64,000 bases of DNA from Mytilus edulis. Its lineage: Eukaryota > Mollusca > Bivalvia > Mytilida > Mytilidae. The notes under the pieces are model-generated. The model did not search any database and had not been told where the DNA came from. It worked only from the letters and a program-made list of their open reading frames with translations. Below are positions 48,333 through 60,560 of this stretch, piece by piece (position 1 is the stretch's first letter; every line of letters starts with the position of its first letter). The position numbers and the translations under genes were made by a program. Where the stretch lies: contig NC_092346.1 of NCBI RefSeq assembly GCF_963676685.1, positions 90,988,255 to 91,052,254 of the forward strand, written 5' to 3'.

Positions 48333-49166
48333 AATTCTTCACCTTGGACTACTATTTTAAATATCATGTCTGTGATTTTAAAACTACTATGTAGAAATAT
48401 CAATGTGCTATTTATTTGCATTTTACATTTAAAAAACTGATTTATGGTGCTATAATAATTGCTTCCTTTTTAAAGCTGCTTATTAGCAAGTGAGAGTTGT
48501 GTGTGAATGTTTGATGAGAGTGGATAAAGAGAAAAAATGAATGAAAAAAAAAATCAAAAAAATTGTAAAAGTGAGAAATGTGCTACAAAAATCAAAAAAA
48601 TTAAATAAGATGGCACAATTTGAAATGTACTTGAAAAAAAGGGGCCAGTTTGACTTTTTTCCTGTGTTGTATTTATAATTGCCAGTTTATACTTGTTTTT
48701 TGTACACAATTTATTTATACTTTTCTTTATATATATTATACATGCTTATACATGATATGGTTATACATTTGTCATATTATATACATAGATGAGCCCTTTT
48801 GCTCAAATTTTATGAGCGTTAAAGCTCCATTGATTTTGCATGGTGTTGGTTTAGTTTATCTGTTCATAAATTTGATTTTAACTTTTAAGTGACATTGACA
48901 TTGACAATGTAACAGAAATTAATAACATTGACATTGTAACAGAAATTAATGACATTGTCTAGTAACAGATAAAATGAAATTGACATTGTAACAAAAAGAC
49001 TTATATTAGACAGACAAGACTGAAGGACATATACAATTGTTATCTTGTTCTGTTGAATTTATTTTTTGAGATATTTATTACAATTGTAAATAACATTTAT
49101 ATTGAAGCATGAATGCCCAGAATGAAAGTTTATTTTATATTTTATTGTTGACATTTTTTGAATAAA
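48333..49166 (+). other. Cyclin 3' UTR with polyadenylation signal
   Basis: About 830 bp from the stop to AATAAA at 49161-49166. At 48889-48990 there is a short array around TGACATTGTAACAGAAATTAA, with three partial copies. Confidence 0.6.
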
Positions 49167-49499
49167 ATGTACTTGGTCTTATTTGTTTGAATTTAATATA
49201 AATGATCAGTGTTTATAGGTGCTGGTTTGTGCCATTCTTTACAGGAAATCTAAATGAAAATGCCTTGGTTACTTTGTTTTGAAGCAGGTGGGCTCCCACT
49301 TTGGAGCCCTATATGGTTAATGCATTTGATTTTTACACTTTCCACTTCTACTGTTGCCTTCTTTGTCCACCTCTCTTTTTCACAATCTTGGATCTACATT
49401 TTACAAGTCTGCATGTGTGCCAGACCACCTTTATAAGTCATATGCCATAATGACTTGTGCAAGTCTCCATTTCATTGGCATGATTGGATAATTAAGTAA

Positions 49500-49790
49500 T
49501 GTGATCAGTGTCCTATATTTGTTCAAGCTGTCGATCACTGTTCTATAAGTAATAGGTCAACTGTAGTTGGTGTATGAAAGGATTGTAAGGTGTACATGTC
49601 TGTCTGGCAGATATCATCTGACCTTGACCTCATTTTCATGGTTCATTGGTCAATGTTAAGTTTTGTGTTTTGGTCTGTTTATTCAATATCCAAGATTCTG
49701 TGATTCTTGTTGAACCTTTATCTTGAAGACTGACCATAAAATCAATGATCAGTAAAGTAATTTAGTGTGTGCACCCTTGCATTAATCACG
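49500..49790 (-). repeat. Family D element, short terminal copy
   Basis: Contains one CTTGACCTCATTTTCATGGT unit and ends near AGTGTGTGCACCCTTG, the boundary that in plus orientation begins the copy at 12960. Same orientation as the copy at 17259. Confidence 0.75.
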
Positions 49791-50104
49791 AATGCTCAAG
49801 ACCTAAAAACATGAGCTACATCACCAAAAGAAACAACTTTGACTTGGATGTAAAACTGATTTTTAGATTTTTTTTAAATAATTTAACTTTGTCTCAGTTG
49901 ATACACCCAATGCATCCATGTGCATGTTCAAAATTGTAGTAAGTTATCACATGGCAGGCATATCATTTGGTTTGTAGAAACATCTTGGATTGAATGACCG
50001 TGTGCTATTGGTCCATTGGTATGCCCCTTTTATGGTAGCCTGAAATATTTGTCAATGGACTTTATTCATTTACATTGTAAAAGTCCACAAATAATGTTGG
50101 GATG

Positions 50105-50312
50105 AAATTTGAAAAAAATAGGCAGGACAGGAATTTTGAGTAAAAAAAAAAGACACTTGCAGAAAAAAAAAGTCGGGATAAACTAAAAAAAATAAAGGCA
50201 GGACCGAATAGAGTGAAAAATAAAAAGGCAGGACAGAGATTACAACTAGAAAAAAATGCAGGACAAAATCCCCCCCCCCCCCCTAAAAATCAAAAGGTAG
50301 CTCCCTTAAAAA
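50105..50312 (-). repeat. Minisatellite-bearing element, inverted copy of 35345-35605
   Basis: AGGCAGGAC units with A runs (50130-50270), then a C run and AAATCAAAAGGTAGCTCCCTT. Each part matches the reverse complement or shared end of the copy at 35345. Confidence 0.8.
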
Positions 50313-50611
50313 CATGAATGACAAAATAATGTCTCTGAAGACTCATTAACACCCAAGAATGGGAGGTTGGTGATATCTAGAAACATTGCGTTTTTATGTC
50401 TTTAATAGTTTGTAACTTCTATCAGCACAGATTTCACGAAAAAAAAGCTTAAGATATGACAAAAACTTTGGGACACCATAGTATCATAATCATGAATTTT
50501 AAAAGGATATACAAGATAACTCGAAAGAAAAAAATATATATTTGAAAGGAAATAACAAAATATAGAAGTAATGTATTATAAGATTTCCTTCTATATTTAT
50601 TTTACTGCTAC

Positions 50612-50639
50612 CAGAGACATATTGTATTATATGTCTCTA
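50612..50639. repeat. Micro-palindrome, family 2, decayed copy (28 bp)
   Basis: CAGAGACATAT ... ATATGTCTCTA around a 6-bp centre. Flanks CTGCTAC (50605-50611) and CTTCTAC (50640-50646) match at 6 of 7. Compare 60561-60596. Confidence 0.65.
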
Positions 50640-50706
50640 CTTCTACTTGAGACAGAATACTTAGTATATAACTTGAAGAAAATGTTCATATTCTTTTTCA
50701 ACTGAT

Positions 50707-50738
50707 CAAGGATTTATACAGTACTATACAAATCCTTG
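50707..50738. repeat. Micro-palindrome, family 1 (32 bp)
   Basis: Left arm CAAGGATTTATACAGT, right arm ACTATACAAATCCTTG, no spacer, 2 mismatches between arms. Flanks AACTGAT and ATCTGAT match at 6 of 7. Confidence 0.75.
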
Positions 50739-51097
50739 ATCTGATCAAACAGCAAGAAGCAAGAATGCCTATAATATTAACTAAACGTTTTGGAAAAGAT
50801 CCAGCCTTTTTAACCGATAAGAACACGGAATGGTTATGAAACATAATGTAATGTACAAATTCACCTTTTTTAAGAGTATTTTTATGATAACCTTTTTTCT
50901 TGACTCATATTTGTGTCTTGAAACCTGATGCATACTTGTGGTTTGATAGGTTATTTAAAGTGTTTATATGTAGGGCTTCTGAACTTGGAGAATTTACAAC
51001 TTCCGTATGCATGTTTGAAGACAGTATGTTAACCCCGAGATTTTAGAGGGAAAAAAATGTGAACGTCAATGATTGATTGATGTATAGAAATGTGAAA

Positions 51098-51380
51098 ATA
51101 AGAAGATGTGGTTTCATTGCTGCATATAAGAGACAGGTCTCGATTAGAGACCAAATGACGTAAAAGTTAACAACTATAGGTAACCGTACGGCCTTCAACA
51201 ATGACGAAAACACATACAGCACGTTACGCTATACAAAAGCCTCGAAATGACAAATGTAAAACAATCTAAAGAGAAATCTAACAGCCTGATTTATAGACGA
51301 AACAACATGCAAACAAAAAAACATGATACACAGCAACCAACGACAACCAATGAATTACTAACTCCTGGCTTGTTCATTGA
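51098..51380 (-). repeat. Family A tail copy
   Basis: GAAGATGTGGTTTCATTGCT, CCGTACGGCCTTCAACAATG, GAAATGACAAATGTAAAACA and TACTAACTCCTGGCTTG. Reverse of the tail at 32372-32768. Confidence 0.8.
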
Positions 51381-51499
51381 GACTCCATCTCGTCTAGCAG
51401 TAAAAGTATGCTGAAAAAGAGATGCGTCCTTTTTGATTGCTTGGTTTTCAGTATTAATACGCATCTATATGTCCGATCGTCTCTCTTACGAAAATGCCA

Positions 51500-52014
51500 T
51501 TATCTTTGCATGCCAAAGAACCCTTGACACTTGACACAGCTCCTGTATGTATGTACTGAGATTCCGCCAATTAAGACTGACTGCAAGGGTACAGCGAATC
51601 CATGTACACTCCCTAAGGATTAATGGAGATGTGTCCTTTACAATATTATCCCACCACCAGAACAACCCCCACCCAACACCGCCCAAGGGAGCGTGTAGGA
51701 CACCGGGAAGTCTGTTATTATGGTGGAGGAAGCCGAAGTACTCGGAGAGAACCACCGGGCCACTCGGTGGAAACAGACAAACCAGAGAGATATCAGAAGA
51801 TTGATCTCCAGGTCAAAGTAGGGGACAACTTTGACCAACCGAGGCCCCCAAAGTACCCATTCTAGTTTAAACTCCGGTTTGGGTACCAGAGATGTGTGTG
51901 AGAGGGTGAAAATTACCCTTCTGATGTACTGATATTTTTAGCACCCCGAGTGAGAATCGAACTCGGGACCTTCAGCACTGTAGCCATCGGTCTTAACCAC
52001 TAGACCACGAACTC
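51500..52014 (-). mobile_element. tRNA-derived SINE with conserved central domain
   Basis: Read on the minus strand from 52014: TGAGTTCGTGGTCTAGTGGT (pol III box A), then GAGTTCGATTCTC (box B) about 50 bp on. A body follows, containing GGTTCTCTCCGAGTACTTCG and GCTTCCTCCACC, which I recognise as the central domain of the MetaSINE group. The head is tRNA-like but is not a tRNA gene: no acceptor stem closes around it. A divergent relative lies at 18290-18490. Confidence 0.8.
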
Positions 52015-52225
52015 ACATTCCTTCGTGTGTCCATAGATAGTCTGTTTCAATTCAAAGAAATGCCTCTAAAGAGCTAATGTATCCTGTTTTCTTCAAAATT
52101 TCTCTCCTTCAACCCGGTTTCCCCACTTATACCTGAATATGCACGATTTTTTTTACACTAAACGTTAAACAAACAACAACCAATTAATCATTTGTTTTTT
52201 AAAATGTCGTTGATTGTTGTCTTAC

Positions 52226-52265
52226 CAAGGATTTGTATAGTATAGTCTTACTATACAAATCCTTG
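52226..52265. repeat. Micro-palindrome, family 1, 40-bp variant
   Basis: Arms CAAGGATTTGTATAGT and ACTATACAAATCCTTG (perfect inverted match) are separated by 8 bp (ATAGTCTT). Flanked by a perfect 7-bp direct repeat GTCTTAC (52219-52225, 52266-52272). Confidence 0.85.
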
Positions 52266-53764
52266 GTCTTACTTAGATCTACGTATAGATAAACCAAACG
52301 TTTTAACGTCTCCTTTTAATTGGAAATTAAGATTATTATTAGTTAGATCACGTTTTTCATATTTTTGTACTCTATCATTCATATAACTACTTTTGTCTAT
52401 ACGTTTGACTGTGTGAGTACAGAGTTCATAAACACAAGGGTTAATAAAAAGTAATTCGAGGTTGTTTTCTATCGTACAATTTCATTTTCGCTACGACAAC
52501 GGGGAGGGGATAGGGTCTACTCATCCCCCATTTGAATCTACCATTGATTTTAACAATGGTTATGTAATTCTTTAGGCATAAAAAATGGATATTTCAAACA
52601 AGTATAATTTATAATCCTGGATCATAATTGTAACCACAAAAAACATCAATCACACGTTGTCAATGTTCTGTCCTGGGGGCAGAAGACGTTGTAAAGATGG
52701 CCTCATGACATTCACCGGTATATCTAAGGAAGTATTTGAATCTGCACCATACTGAACGTAAGTTTCATCTTTTTATCATTATGTTTTCATCTGTTTGACA
52801 TCATTTCAACATCGATTTGATTTTTCGTGTAAATTATATAAGTTGTTCATATGAGATACATGTATGCAAATTCCTAGTCCAATTTAAACAACAAAACATC
52901 AAATCAGAAAAAGACACGTGGACTTACTAGACTTACAAAATGATAACAACTATTACAATTCATTATTAAAATGCATGCATATGAAGAAGGTGGTTTTTAT
53001 TTAACAGGTATATATGTTTACAGTTTTGAAACAAACTTATTTTTTATAAAACCATAGTCATTTTGCAGTTTTACTTTTGCTTGTTCTGAATTGAGCTTTA
53101 CAAAACATACTTTAGTTGTTATGGTTGAAAATGAATCTCAATTTTCGTGTTATTCTGCTCAGTTCTTGTAGAATCGTCTGTTCTACTATTATTCCAGCTT
53201 AGTGGTGAGTACCAACTGGCAAGGCTGGTAGAGAAATTGTCCATATATTTTACTCTGCACTACACTGAGGTACTTGGTGAATTGGTTGCCATCCCCCTTT
53301 TTCGCCGGTTTAATTTATTTCAGTCTGTCATTTTTGTTTGTTTCTTCTATTAAAACAAATGTTCAATTACCCATGATCTATATTTAAATACATATAACTG
53401 AAGAGGTTGAAGCAGAAATGTTTGAACTAAAACTACCCTCTCACTTTGCCATCAGGTAGGCAGTGGAAAGGCGATGAAGACGTGTATTTTTTTTTGCAAC
53501 AAGCTACTGTTTCAACATCCAAAAGTGTTTGTTGACAAATTGATGAAAACAAGACGGTCTTTGTAGCCAAAGTACGTTGAAAAAGTAAAGGAAATGAATT
53601 TAACCAAAAACAAAAAAGGGGGACTTAAGTTATGCAGTCAACAAGTACCAAAGTCTAGTTTTAAAAAAATTTAAATAAAAGAAGAAAATGTGACAGAAGC
53701 CTATTATATGTAAGCAAAATGTAAATTATTTCTGCATTTACAGCCATTTTTTTTATCTAGGGAA
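52266..53764 (+). other. Upstream region and possible leader exon of the MCFD2-like gene
   Basis: A possible non-coding leader exon ends at the donor C|GTAAGTT (52757/52758), preceded by moderately GC-rich sequence. The coding exon begins after TTTTATCTAG at 53760. No TATA box can be assigned, and nothing else stands out. Confidence 0.35.
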
Positions 53765-56700
53765 ATGACTTCCAGCATCATATTACTAGTGCTCCTTGGT
53801 GTGTGCTATGTTATAGGACATGGTAATCATGGGCATGCTCCCCCTGCCCCAGGGGCTACACCACCACCAGCGAATACCATGGGGTTCCATGACACATCGT
53901 TAACACAGGATGAAGCGTAAGTTTAGAATTATATAAGTAACCTAATCTATCTGAATGTGTTGTTATGTCATCTCTTTTCAAATACATTTTATCTCAAATG
54001 TAAAGATGGAAGAGATTTGAAATTCGCCTTTAATTTCGTTGCAAGTACATTCGACATGGTATAGCCTCTTTAAATCATAATGACAGTTCAATGATAATTA
54101 CATTCATCAGAAATTATCTACTCGCGAAAAAGGATTGAAAACAAAATTGGAAAATTGACATATATCAAATTTTTATTCAACTTTTTCCTTGAATATGAAA
54201 TATAACATTTTTTTCTTTCAGTCATATAAAGGAACATTTAAAGGATGAAATTGATGTCACAAAGAAAATGACACCGCAAGAATTGGAATTCCATTATTTT
54301 AGGTAATTCACTACTAGCATGAAACATTTGACACGGGACTTTACGCTATAAAAGCAATCAATATATTTTACAAAGAGACAGTTATGTAAAGAAGTTATAC
54401 ACAGCTTAAAAGATTTATTCAAAACCATGTATTTGGAGCTCGGATATTCCTTATTGACTATTATGAACAACAGAAAAACTGTGAGCTGAGCCTCATCCCT
54501 AAACTAGTTAAATCCTAACCCCCTTATATAAGAAATAACCAATGGGCAAGTCATTAAAGTTTAATCAATGTTAAGGAAGGGTTTTAATGCAAAGCAGTCA
54601 TAAAATTTTGTTGATTTGTAAAAAGAGGGATGTGGAGTATACATCAATTTGACACCAAACGAACAACACGTCATACTAATAGACGTCTTGGTGTCTTGGT
54701 GTCTTGGTGTCAATATATACATCGAGTTAAAAAAAAAACTTTGCCAGAAACAAATGTGCCACCACGATTAAAACTAGTAAACTGTATATTGACGTATTCC
54801 AGTAACAGTGTGCACACAAATGTTATACGGTTATCAAATTCTAGATATATGGTTTAAGTCTCTCGGCAGTCAAAACAAGCAAGATGAACACGAGGGTGAA
54901 CCGGAGCCGTAGTTCCATTACATTCAAAACAGGAATTAAACAACAATCAAACTAAAAGTCTAAATACATCTTTGAAAAAACACACAAAACACACACACAC
55001 AGAACTTAAAGGGATAATTCGCGATTTTTCACTTTTCATCTTATTATGTTCATAATACCATAAAAAACATATTCACCAAGTTTTATTTTGATATGAAATC
55101 TAATAAAGAAGAAAATTGGGAATTATTAATTTTATTTCTTGAAGCTTCCTGACTTATGTGACGTAGTTTAAGTCTTTGATGCATGCCGGGAGTGAAAATA
55201 TCTCATTTAAGTCTTGTTCGTTAACAATCTAATTACGCGATTTAAAGCGCATCGACGACTTTTGGTGTAGCTATTAACCAACGAAAAATAAGTGATAGCC
55301 ATGCAACTTTTAAAATTAGATCGTGTGGATATTTTAAAACGAATTTTAATAATAAAATTAATTCATACATAGAACATTTTTATGATTTGTTTTGTACAAA
55401 TACTTTAAACAAACATATGAAATTGACATGATCAATAGTGTATTAAAAATACATGTTTGTATTCTGACGTTTTTGCTTCATTACAGCAAACATTTTCACT
55501 TGCTTGTACGGTGGAAATAAAATGTGTATTGATTTGTGACACCTAAAGAATGTTGAATGCGTAGGTTAACTCAAGGTAATTAAAAGATTAGCATTATGTA
55601 ATTCTAATCCTTTGATCCTCATTCAGTGAAATCTAGGCGTCACGGTTCACTGGCATTCAGGTGTGAACAACATAATTGTAAACGGGACTCCGACAAAATT
55701 TCAGACACATGAATGTAAAAAAAAAATAATTAATTAACGGGAATAATAAGATCGCACAATAACTGGATAGCTGTTGTATATTTTTATATTTTGCATAAGA
55801 TCACTTTTTAATGAATTATGACTTTTGATTACTTTAGTAACGATAAAACACTGAATTATTTTAATTGAAGAATTTATAAATAAAAATAGCCTTCTAAACA
55901 CGAGTTTATGAACTAAAAATTGTACTATTTCAAATAAGGATCGGCAGCCTTAAATATTTCAAACAGATCATTAACAATTGCAATTATATATTTTAGTCCA
56001 TCCAAAGTGATCTTTAATTACCTATTTAGAAATTAATGTGCTCATCAAAATATTTTAAATCTGACAACACATGAAGACTTCAGATATTTAAAAAGAAAAA
56101 TGTTTTAAAAAATTGACAGGAAATAAAAGGATCTAATTGGAATGGAATCGACAAATTACGAACAGATATGCTTTTCAAGTGTGAAAAACATCAACAAAAT
56201 TTATACATAATCGGGAATATGTCCTTCTTAAAATACTCTTCGTCTCACACCGTAACTATATATAATACTTTAGCTATTTGACCAAAGATGTATAAAAAAA
56301 GACAACGAATTTAATGTCATCCTTCCCTATTTTTTAATGTAATTATAAGTCTGTTTCAACTGGCAAGAATACCACTAAAGCGGACAAGCAGTTTCTTTTA
56401 AATTGCTGTCATTGAATATCTAGAGAGAAAATAAATCCCGAAATTGATTTGAAACTTTGATACTCTATAGTTTTCCCGGAAAATATTCACATCCCTCGGT
56501 ATAAGTGTACTTCCAGTGGCGTATATATTACATGCATTTTGGAACAATTGTGACGAAGACGAATTTCGTTCTTTTTTCGAGAACAATCTAATTGAATTAT
56601 AAATGTCCATAACTTCGATGAGCCAAATAAAGTTATATATCGACCTGTGTTTAAATCTCTTCTTCTTCTCCTTCTTCGTTTGGTATACAATAATCTATCG

Positions 56701-58945
56701 ACATTTGATGATTACTTACTGTTGGCATACGTGGACTTTTCATTTTACAAAACTTTTACCCCAATTTACGCAAAATATATTATTATGTTCTTATGTTCTA
56801 TGTATAAATGTATATATTTTAATTTGCGCTATAGTTCCGTAACTTATAATCCAGGCGTATATACGAATGGTCGACTAGTGCGTACCTTTTTTTTAAATCA
56901 ATATATTTCTGGTATGTTCCAATCTGTCCTTCACCATTGACAACGAGTATATATTACATTTGACCAAATTTACTCTTGGATTTTTTTTTTATTTCATCAG
57001 ATCTGTTGTTTTTTTGGTATTATTTATATTTTTATAAATAATTTTCTTTTAACCAGATATGTTATTCATAAACAAGCGTATATGTTTAGTAATGACTATA
57101 TATTATATCACTTTCGGACACGCAAGAAAGAGATGAATATTATACACCTAATAGTTCAAAATGGAAAGTTATAAGTTATCGGCCGTGTACACTTATCAAT
57201 ACACTAAGAAGTGAAACGATGCATGAATTTGCAAACTCGACAGGAAATCGCTTGAATACCTGGACGTGTCACCTCACACCCCCTACAATACCTTTGGGAG
57301 TAATACCTTTAGCCATGCGGGTGATCAGTGGAGCGAAGATCCTAATTTATTTGAATAAAGTTTATTACATAAAAGAATTATGAACTAATTAGATTGCCGA
57401 AAACAATTCAAGTTTCACGGAAGACTTATTTATGATTTGAAATTTTGACTTTTTCACTAATTCCTATATTATCAGTCATAAATAACAGATCATGGTTATT
57501 AAAAAAAAGAAGAAAATTTTCCGTTTCAAGTTAACTAGTCGGATAAAACAACCGTACGATTGACGAGATATCGACACGCAATTACGACTACATCGGGTTA
57601 CTGTAGTTCTGGTCCTTAGACATATCGCGACTGCAAATCGGACAAGGTGACAAAATGGCCGACCGGAAAGAATTGATACTCTAAATTTAAAATCGATGGT
57701 GATCTCTTATCTAGCAGAATAAAACTTTAATACCTATGAATTTGAGCATTTTTATACAGAATAAACATAATATCAATTTTTGATTTTTTTGCGAAGTTTC
57801 CCTTTAATCGGAACAAGAAAATTAAGCATAAACCAAAAACCTCAAATAAAATCAAATAAACCTTGCTAAATCAACCCCCGAACAATATTTAAATCGCTTA
57901 GAACGCTGTGTACGGCTGACAACATATTTTTGTTTAAAATTATTTCAACCTTTGTTTTAATAATTTTCTGTTATTTATTTTAGATTACATGACACAAACA
58001 ATGATACCAAATTAGACGGTCTTGAGATCATGGCGGCTCTAAGCCATATTCAGCATATGTTTGAGATCCAGCCTCAAGAGAAACAGGGAAAAACAGAAGC
58101 AGAAATAGAGAAATTGCAAGCGGAAAGGAAAGCTGGTTCACTTCAGTATTTTGCAGGTAATGTTTTTCTTCAAGGAGTAATTGTATCATTGATAAAAGTC
58201 ATGTTGACATAGAATTCCTTTATTCAACTAATCATGGGCCATGTTTTCAAGTCTATTCGACAACGTTTGCATTGCTTTTTTTATTGCTAATCTAAAATTC
58301 ACAGCCCATTACGTCCTTTGCTTTGTTTAACTATTTGATAAAAGCTATACTTGAAAAAAATAATTTCGATTATTAGTCAAATAGTAAGAACTATAAATTT
58401 TAATCAGATCCCATTAAATGTACAGGCAAATAAAAAGGCAATTTGTAGAATCAGGGGTAAACGTATTTAAAAGTAAGAGTCACTAGTGCAAATCTTGAAT
58501 TTTACATTTTGCCACTGTTATTTCAGATGTTATTGACAACGTTCTGAAAGATGACGATTTCAACCATGATGGCTACATTTCATACCCAGAATACATGTCA
58601 GCAAGAAAACGTGATTATATCAAACAACAACAAGAAATGGCACATCATAACGAAGTGAATATGCAACAACAAGCTGCCATGCAACAGCAACAATACCAAC
58701 AATACATGCAATGGCAACAACAACAACATCATCAACAACAACAGATAGGTGGCAATGTACAACAATTTCAACAAAATCCTCAACAATATAACCAACAACA
58801 GCCGCAGCAGCAACAACAACTACAATACAAACCAAATCAACAACAACAACAACAGCAGTTTAATCCAAATCAACAACAGCAGTTTCAGCAGCCACAACAA
58901 CAGCAACAGTTTCAACAACCAGCAGCATCAAACCTGAAAATATAA
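53765..58945 (+). CDS. MCFD2-like secreted EF-hand protein with Gln-rich tail, complete
   Basis: Exons 53765-53916, 54222-54302, 57984-58156 and 58527-58945; phases agree, 274 residues. MCFD2 binds LMAN1 in the ER-Golgi cargo receptor that exports certain glycoproteins; a matching role here is inference. Residues 1-19 are a signal peptide (MTSSIILLVLLGVCYVIG), then HGNHGHAPPAP. HIKEHL...MTPQELEFHYFRLHD resembles MCFD2 and CGREF1. EF-hand loops are DTNNDTKLDGLE (81-92) and DFNHDGYISYPE (146-157), both with ligand residues in place. From about residue 164 the protein is Gln-rich (QQQ and QQF/QQP runs), absent from vertebrate MCFD2 as I recall. The tail has no KDEL-type signal. ATG 53765 lies 4 bp after the acceptor. 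A transposon fills intron 2. CGREF1-type is the alternative name. Confidence 0.85.
54303..55009 (+). other. First part of intron 2 of the MCFD2-like gene
   Basis: AT-rich with a triplicated GGTGTCTT(G) run at 54687-54712 and a CA tract at 54980-55000. The open frame at 54630-54857 shows no domain. Confidence 0.4.
55010..57803 (-). mobile_element. TTAA-flanked Kolobok-like element, copy 2 (2.8 kb), in an intron
   Basis: TTAA at 55006-55009 and 57804-57807. The left end is AGGGATAATTCGCGATTTTT and the right end, read inward, is AGGGAAACTTCGCAAAAAAA: the same pair as copy 1, inverted. The 55010-55290 block matches the reverse complement of 46370-46640 (GACTTATGTGACGTAGTTTA, ATGCATGCCGGGAGTGAAAA). 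Open frames at 56603-56940 have no domain I recognise, and no transposase is visible. Confidence 0.82.
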
Positions 58946-59804
58946 CCACGTGGTCTGATTTGGTTGAATGAAGTCTTTTGTATGAGTGTTTGTGTGAATG
59001 AGCTGTAAATGTCTGTGATCTCATTGAAGTATTTATGACTGTTTAGTGAATTTTTAACATTCCATACCATATTTGATAAATGTTGCATTTAGTATGACTG
59101 TGTGACATTTGTTTGACTCTTTATTCTGCTGAAACTCTACTAATCGTAAAATAACAGTATACTTTATATTCTCATAGTTTTGGGAATATTTAGGGAATTA
59201 GTACGCTGGATTCGGAATTTCATTATAAAGTTACAAACATTTTGTGCCATCGTATATAAAGTATCTGCTCAGCTGTGAAATAATAGATTCCAGCTTATTT
59301 TAGTTAGTGATCATAAGGATAACTAACGCCTTATACTTTAGAAAAATGTTAGATGATCTTTGTTCTTTTTAAGTTGGTGATTATAAAATTTACAAGAGAA
59401 AGCTTTATAATATATATTGAGCTATTCTGAAGAGCATGCAGCCTTTATTTCCTTAAGCATAAGTTATCGATAAATAGTGCAAATTTGGTGACATATAATT
59501 CAAAAGCAACAATTAAACATTTAAACTTTGTGTCAATTAGATAAACCAAATAATCAAAGTTTTGAGCGCAATTATTGAAAATTTCATTATTACTAAATAT
59601 GTATGAAAAAAAACCTTGATTTTTTTAAAATCTAAATATCGAGTTGGCGAAGTTTTTTTCGAACGCGTTCGTTTTTGTCCATATGTTTTATACTTTAAGA
59701 TCTTTTAATGTTGTAAGTAATACTGTTGTTTTTATTCTGGAATCGAAATCAGTCATTCAATTGTACAGAATTTATTTATGATCATCTGTTGTAAACTTAA
59801 TAAA
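58946..59804 (+). other. 3' UTR of the MCFD2-like gene, polyadenylation signal at its end
   Basis: AATAAA stands at 59799-59804. The stretch is AT-rich with no repeat recognised. Confidence 0.6.
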
Positions 59805-60256
59805 TTATTAACAAATCAATCTACAAAGTTTGTTTTATTGATCAACTCTCAAAACTTAATTTCAGGACGTCATAATTATATAACCATCTAAACTAGATTT
59901 ACCTTCACCATAAGATGCTCAGTAAAAGTTGGGACAGCCGTTCAGTTGTTGTCCATTCGTTTGATGTGTTTTATCATTTGATTTTGTCATTTGATTAGGG
60001 ACTTTCCGTTTTTAATTTTCCTCGCAGTTCAGTATTTTTGTGATTTTACTTTTACAGACGAATGAATAGCTGTCATATTAAGATTTACCGTGAAACTGAC
60101 AGGTTGTGAAGTTGAGAAAAGCTTCTAGTGCCATGAGTTTAGACGCACAAAGTAAAATAAATGCTTTATAAGTCGAGGTATACGATACATTTTCGATCCC
60201 TTGGAGAATTTTTGGCGAAAATTTTATATTAGCTATTTTCATCTAGTTCATTCAAA

Positions 60257-60288
60257 CAAGGATTTGTATAGTACTATACAAATCCTTG
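60257..60288. repeat. Micro-palindrome, family 1, perfect 32-bp copy
   Basis: CAAGGATTTGTATAGT followed directly by its exact reverse complement. Flanked by a perfect 7-bp direct repeat ATTCAAA (60250-60256 and 60289-60295). Confidence 0.9.
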
Positions 60289-60560
60289 ATTCAAATATGT
60301 AATAAGGAATATACCTGCATTTGCTACTTCTCGACATGCATACGTTTACTCAAAATTTCGGTTTCTTGGATATTTCTATCCTTTGTGACAGACCCTTTCA
60401 TTTCAAAAGATAAAAACAATGAAGCAGTTTTTGTAGATATTTTTAAGATATAAATCATGGGGGCTTGAATTTATACTGATTTTACCACTTTTAAAGTTTT
60501 TCTATAACTCCTATGCTTTTTTCTTCAAAAAACCTGAGATAACTATAATATGTGTTATAG

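Noticed and set aside
51960-52014. Possible tRNA gene on the minus strand.
   Set aside because: Boxes A and B are present, but the 5' and 3' ends do not pair into an acceptor stem and a long SINE body follows.
56603-56940. Overlapping hydrophobic frames inside the second TTAA element.
   Set aside because: Phe/Tyr/Leu richness follows from AT-rich T-runs; no homologous frame in copy 1 and no domain.
58598-58835. Leu/Val-rich minus-strand frames that look like membrane proteins.
   Set aside because: They are the complement of the CAA/CAG-rich tail of the MCFD2-like gene.
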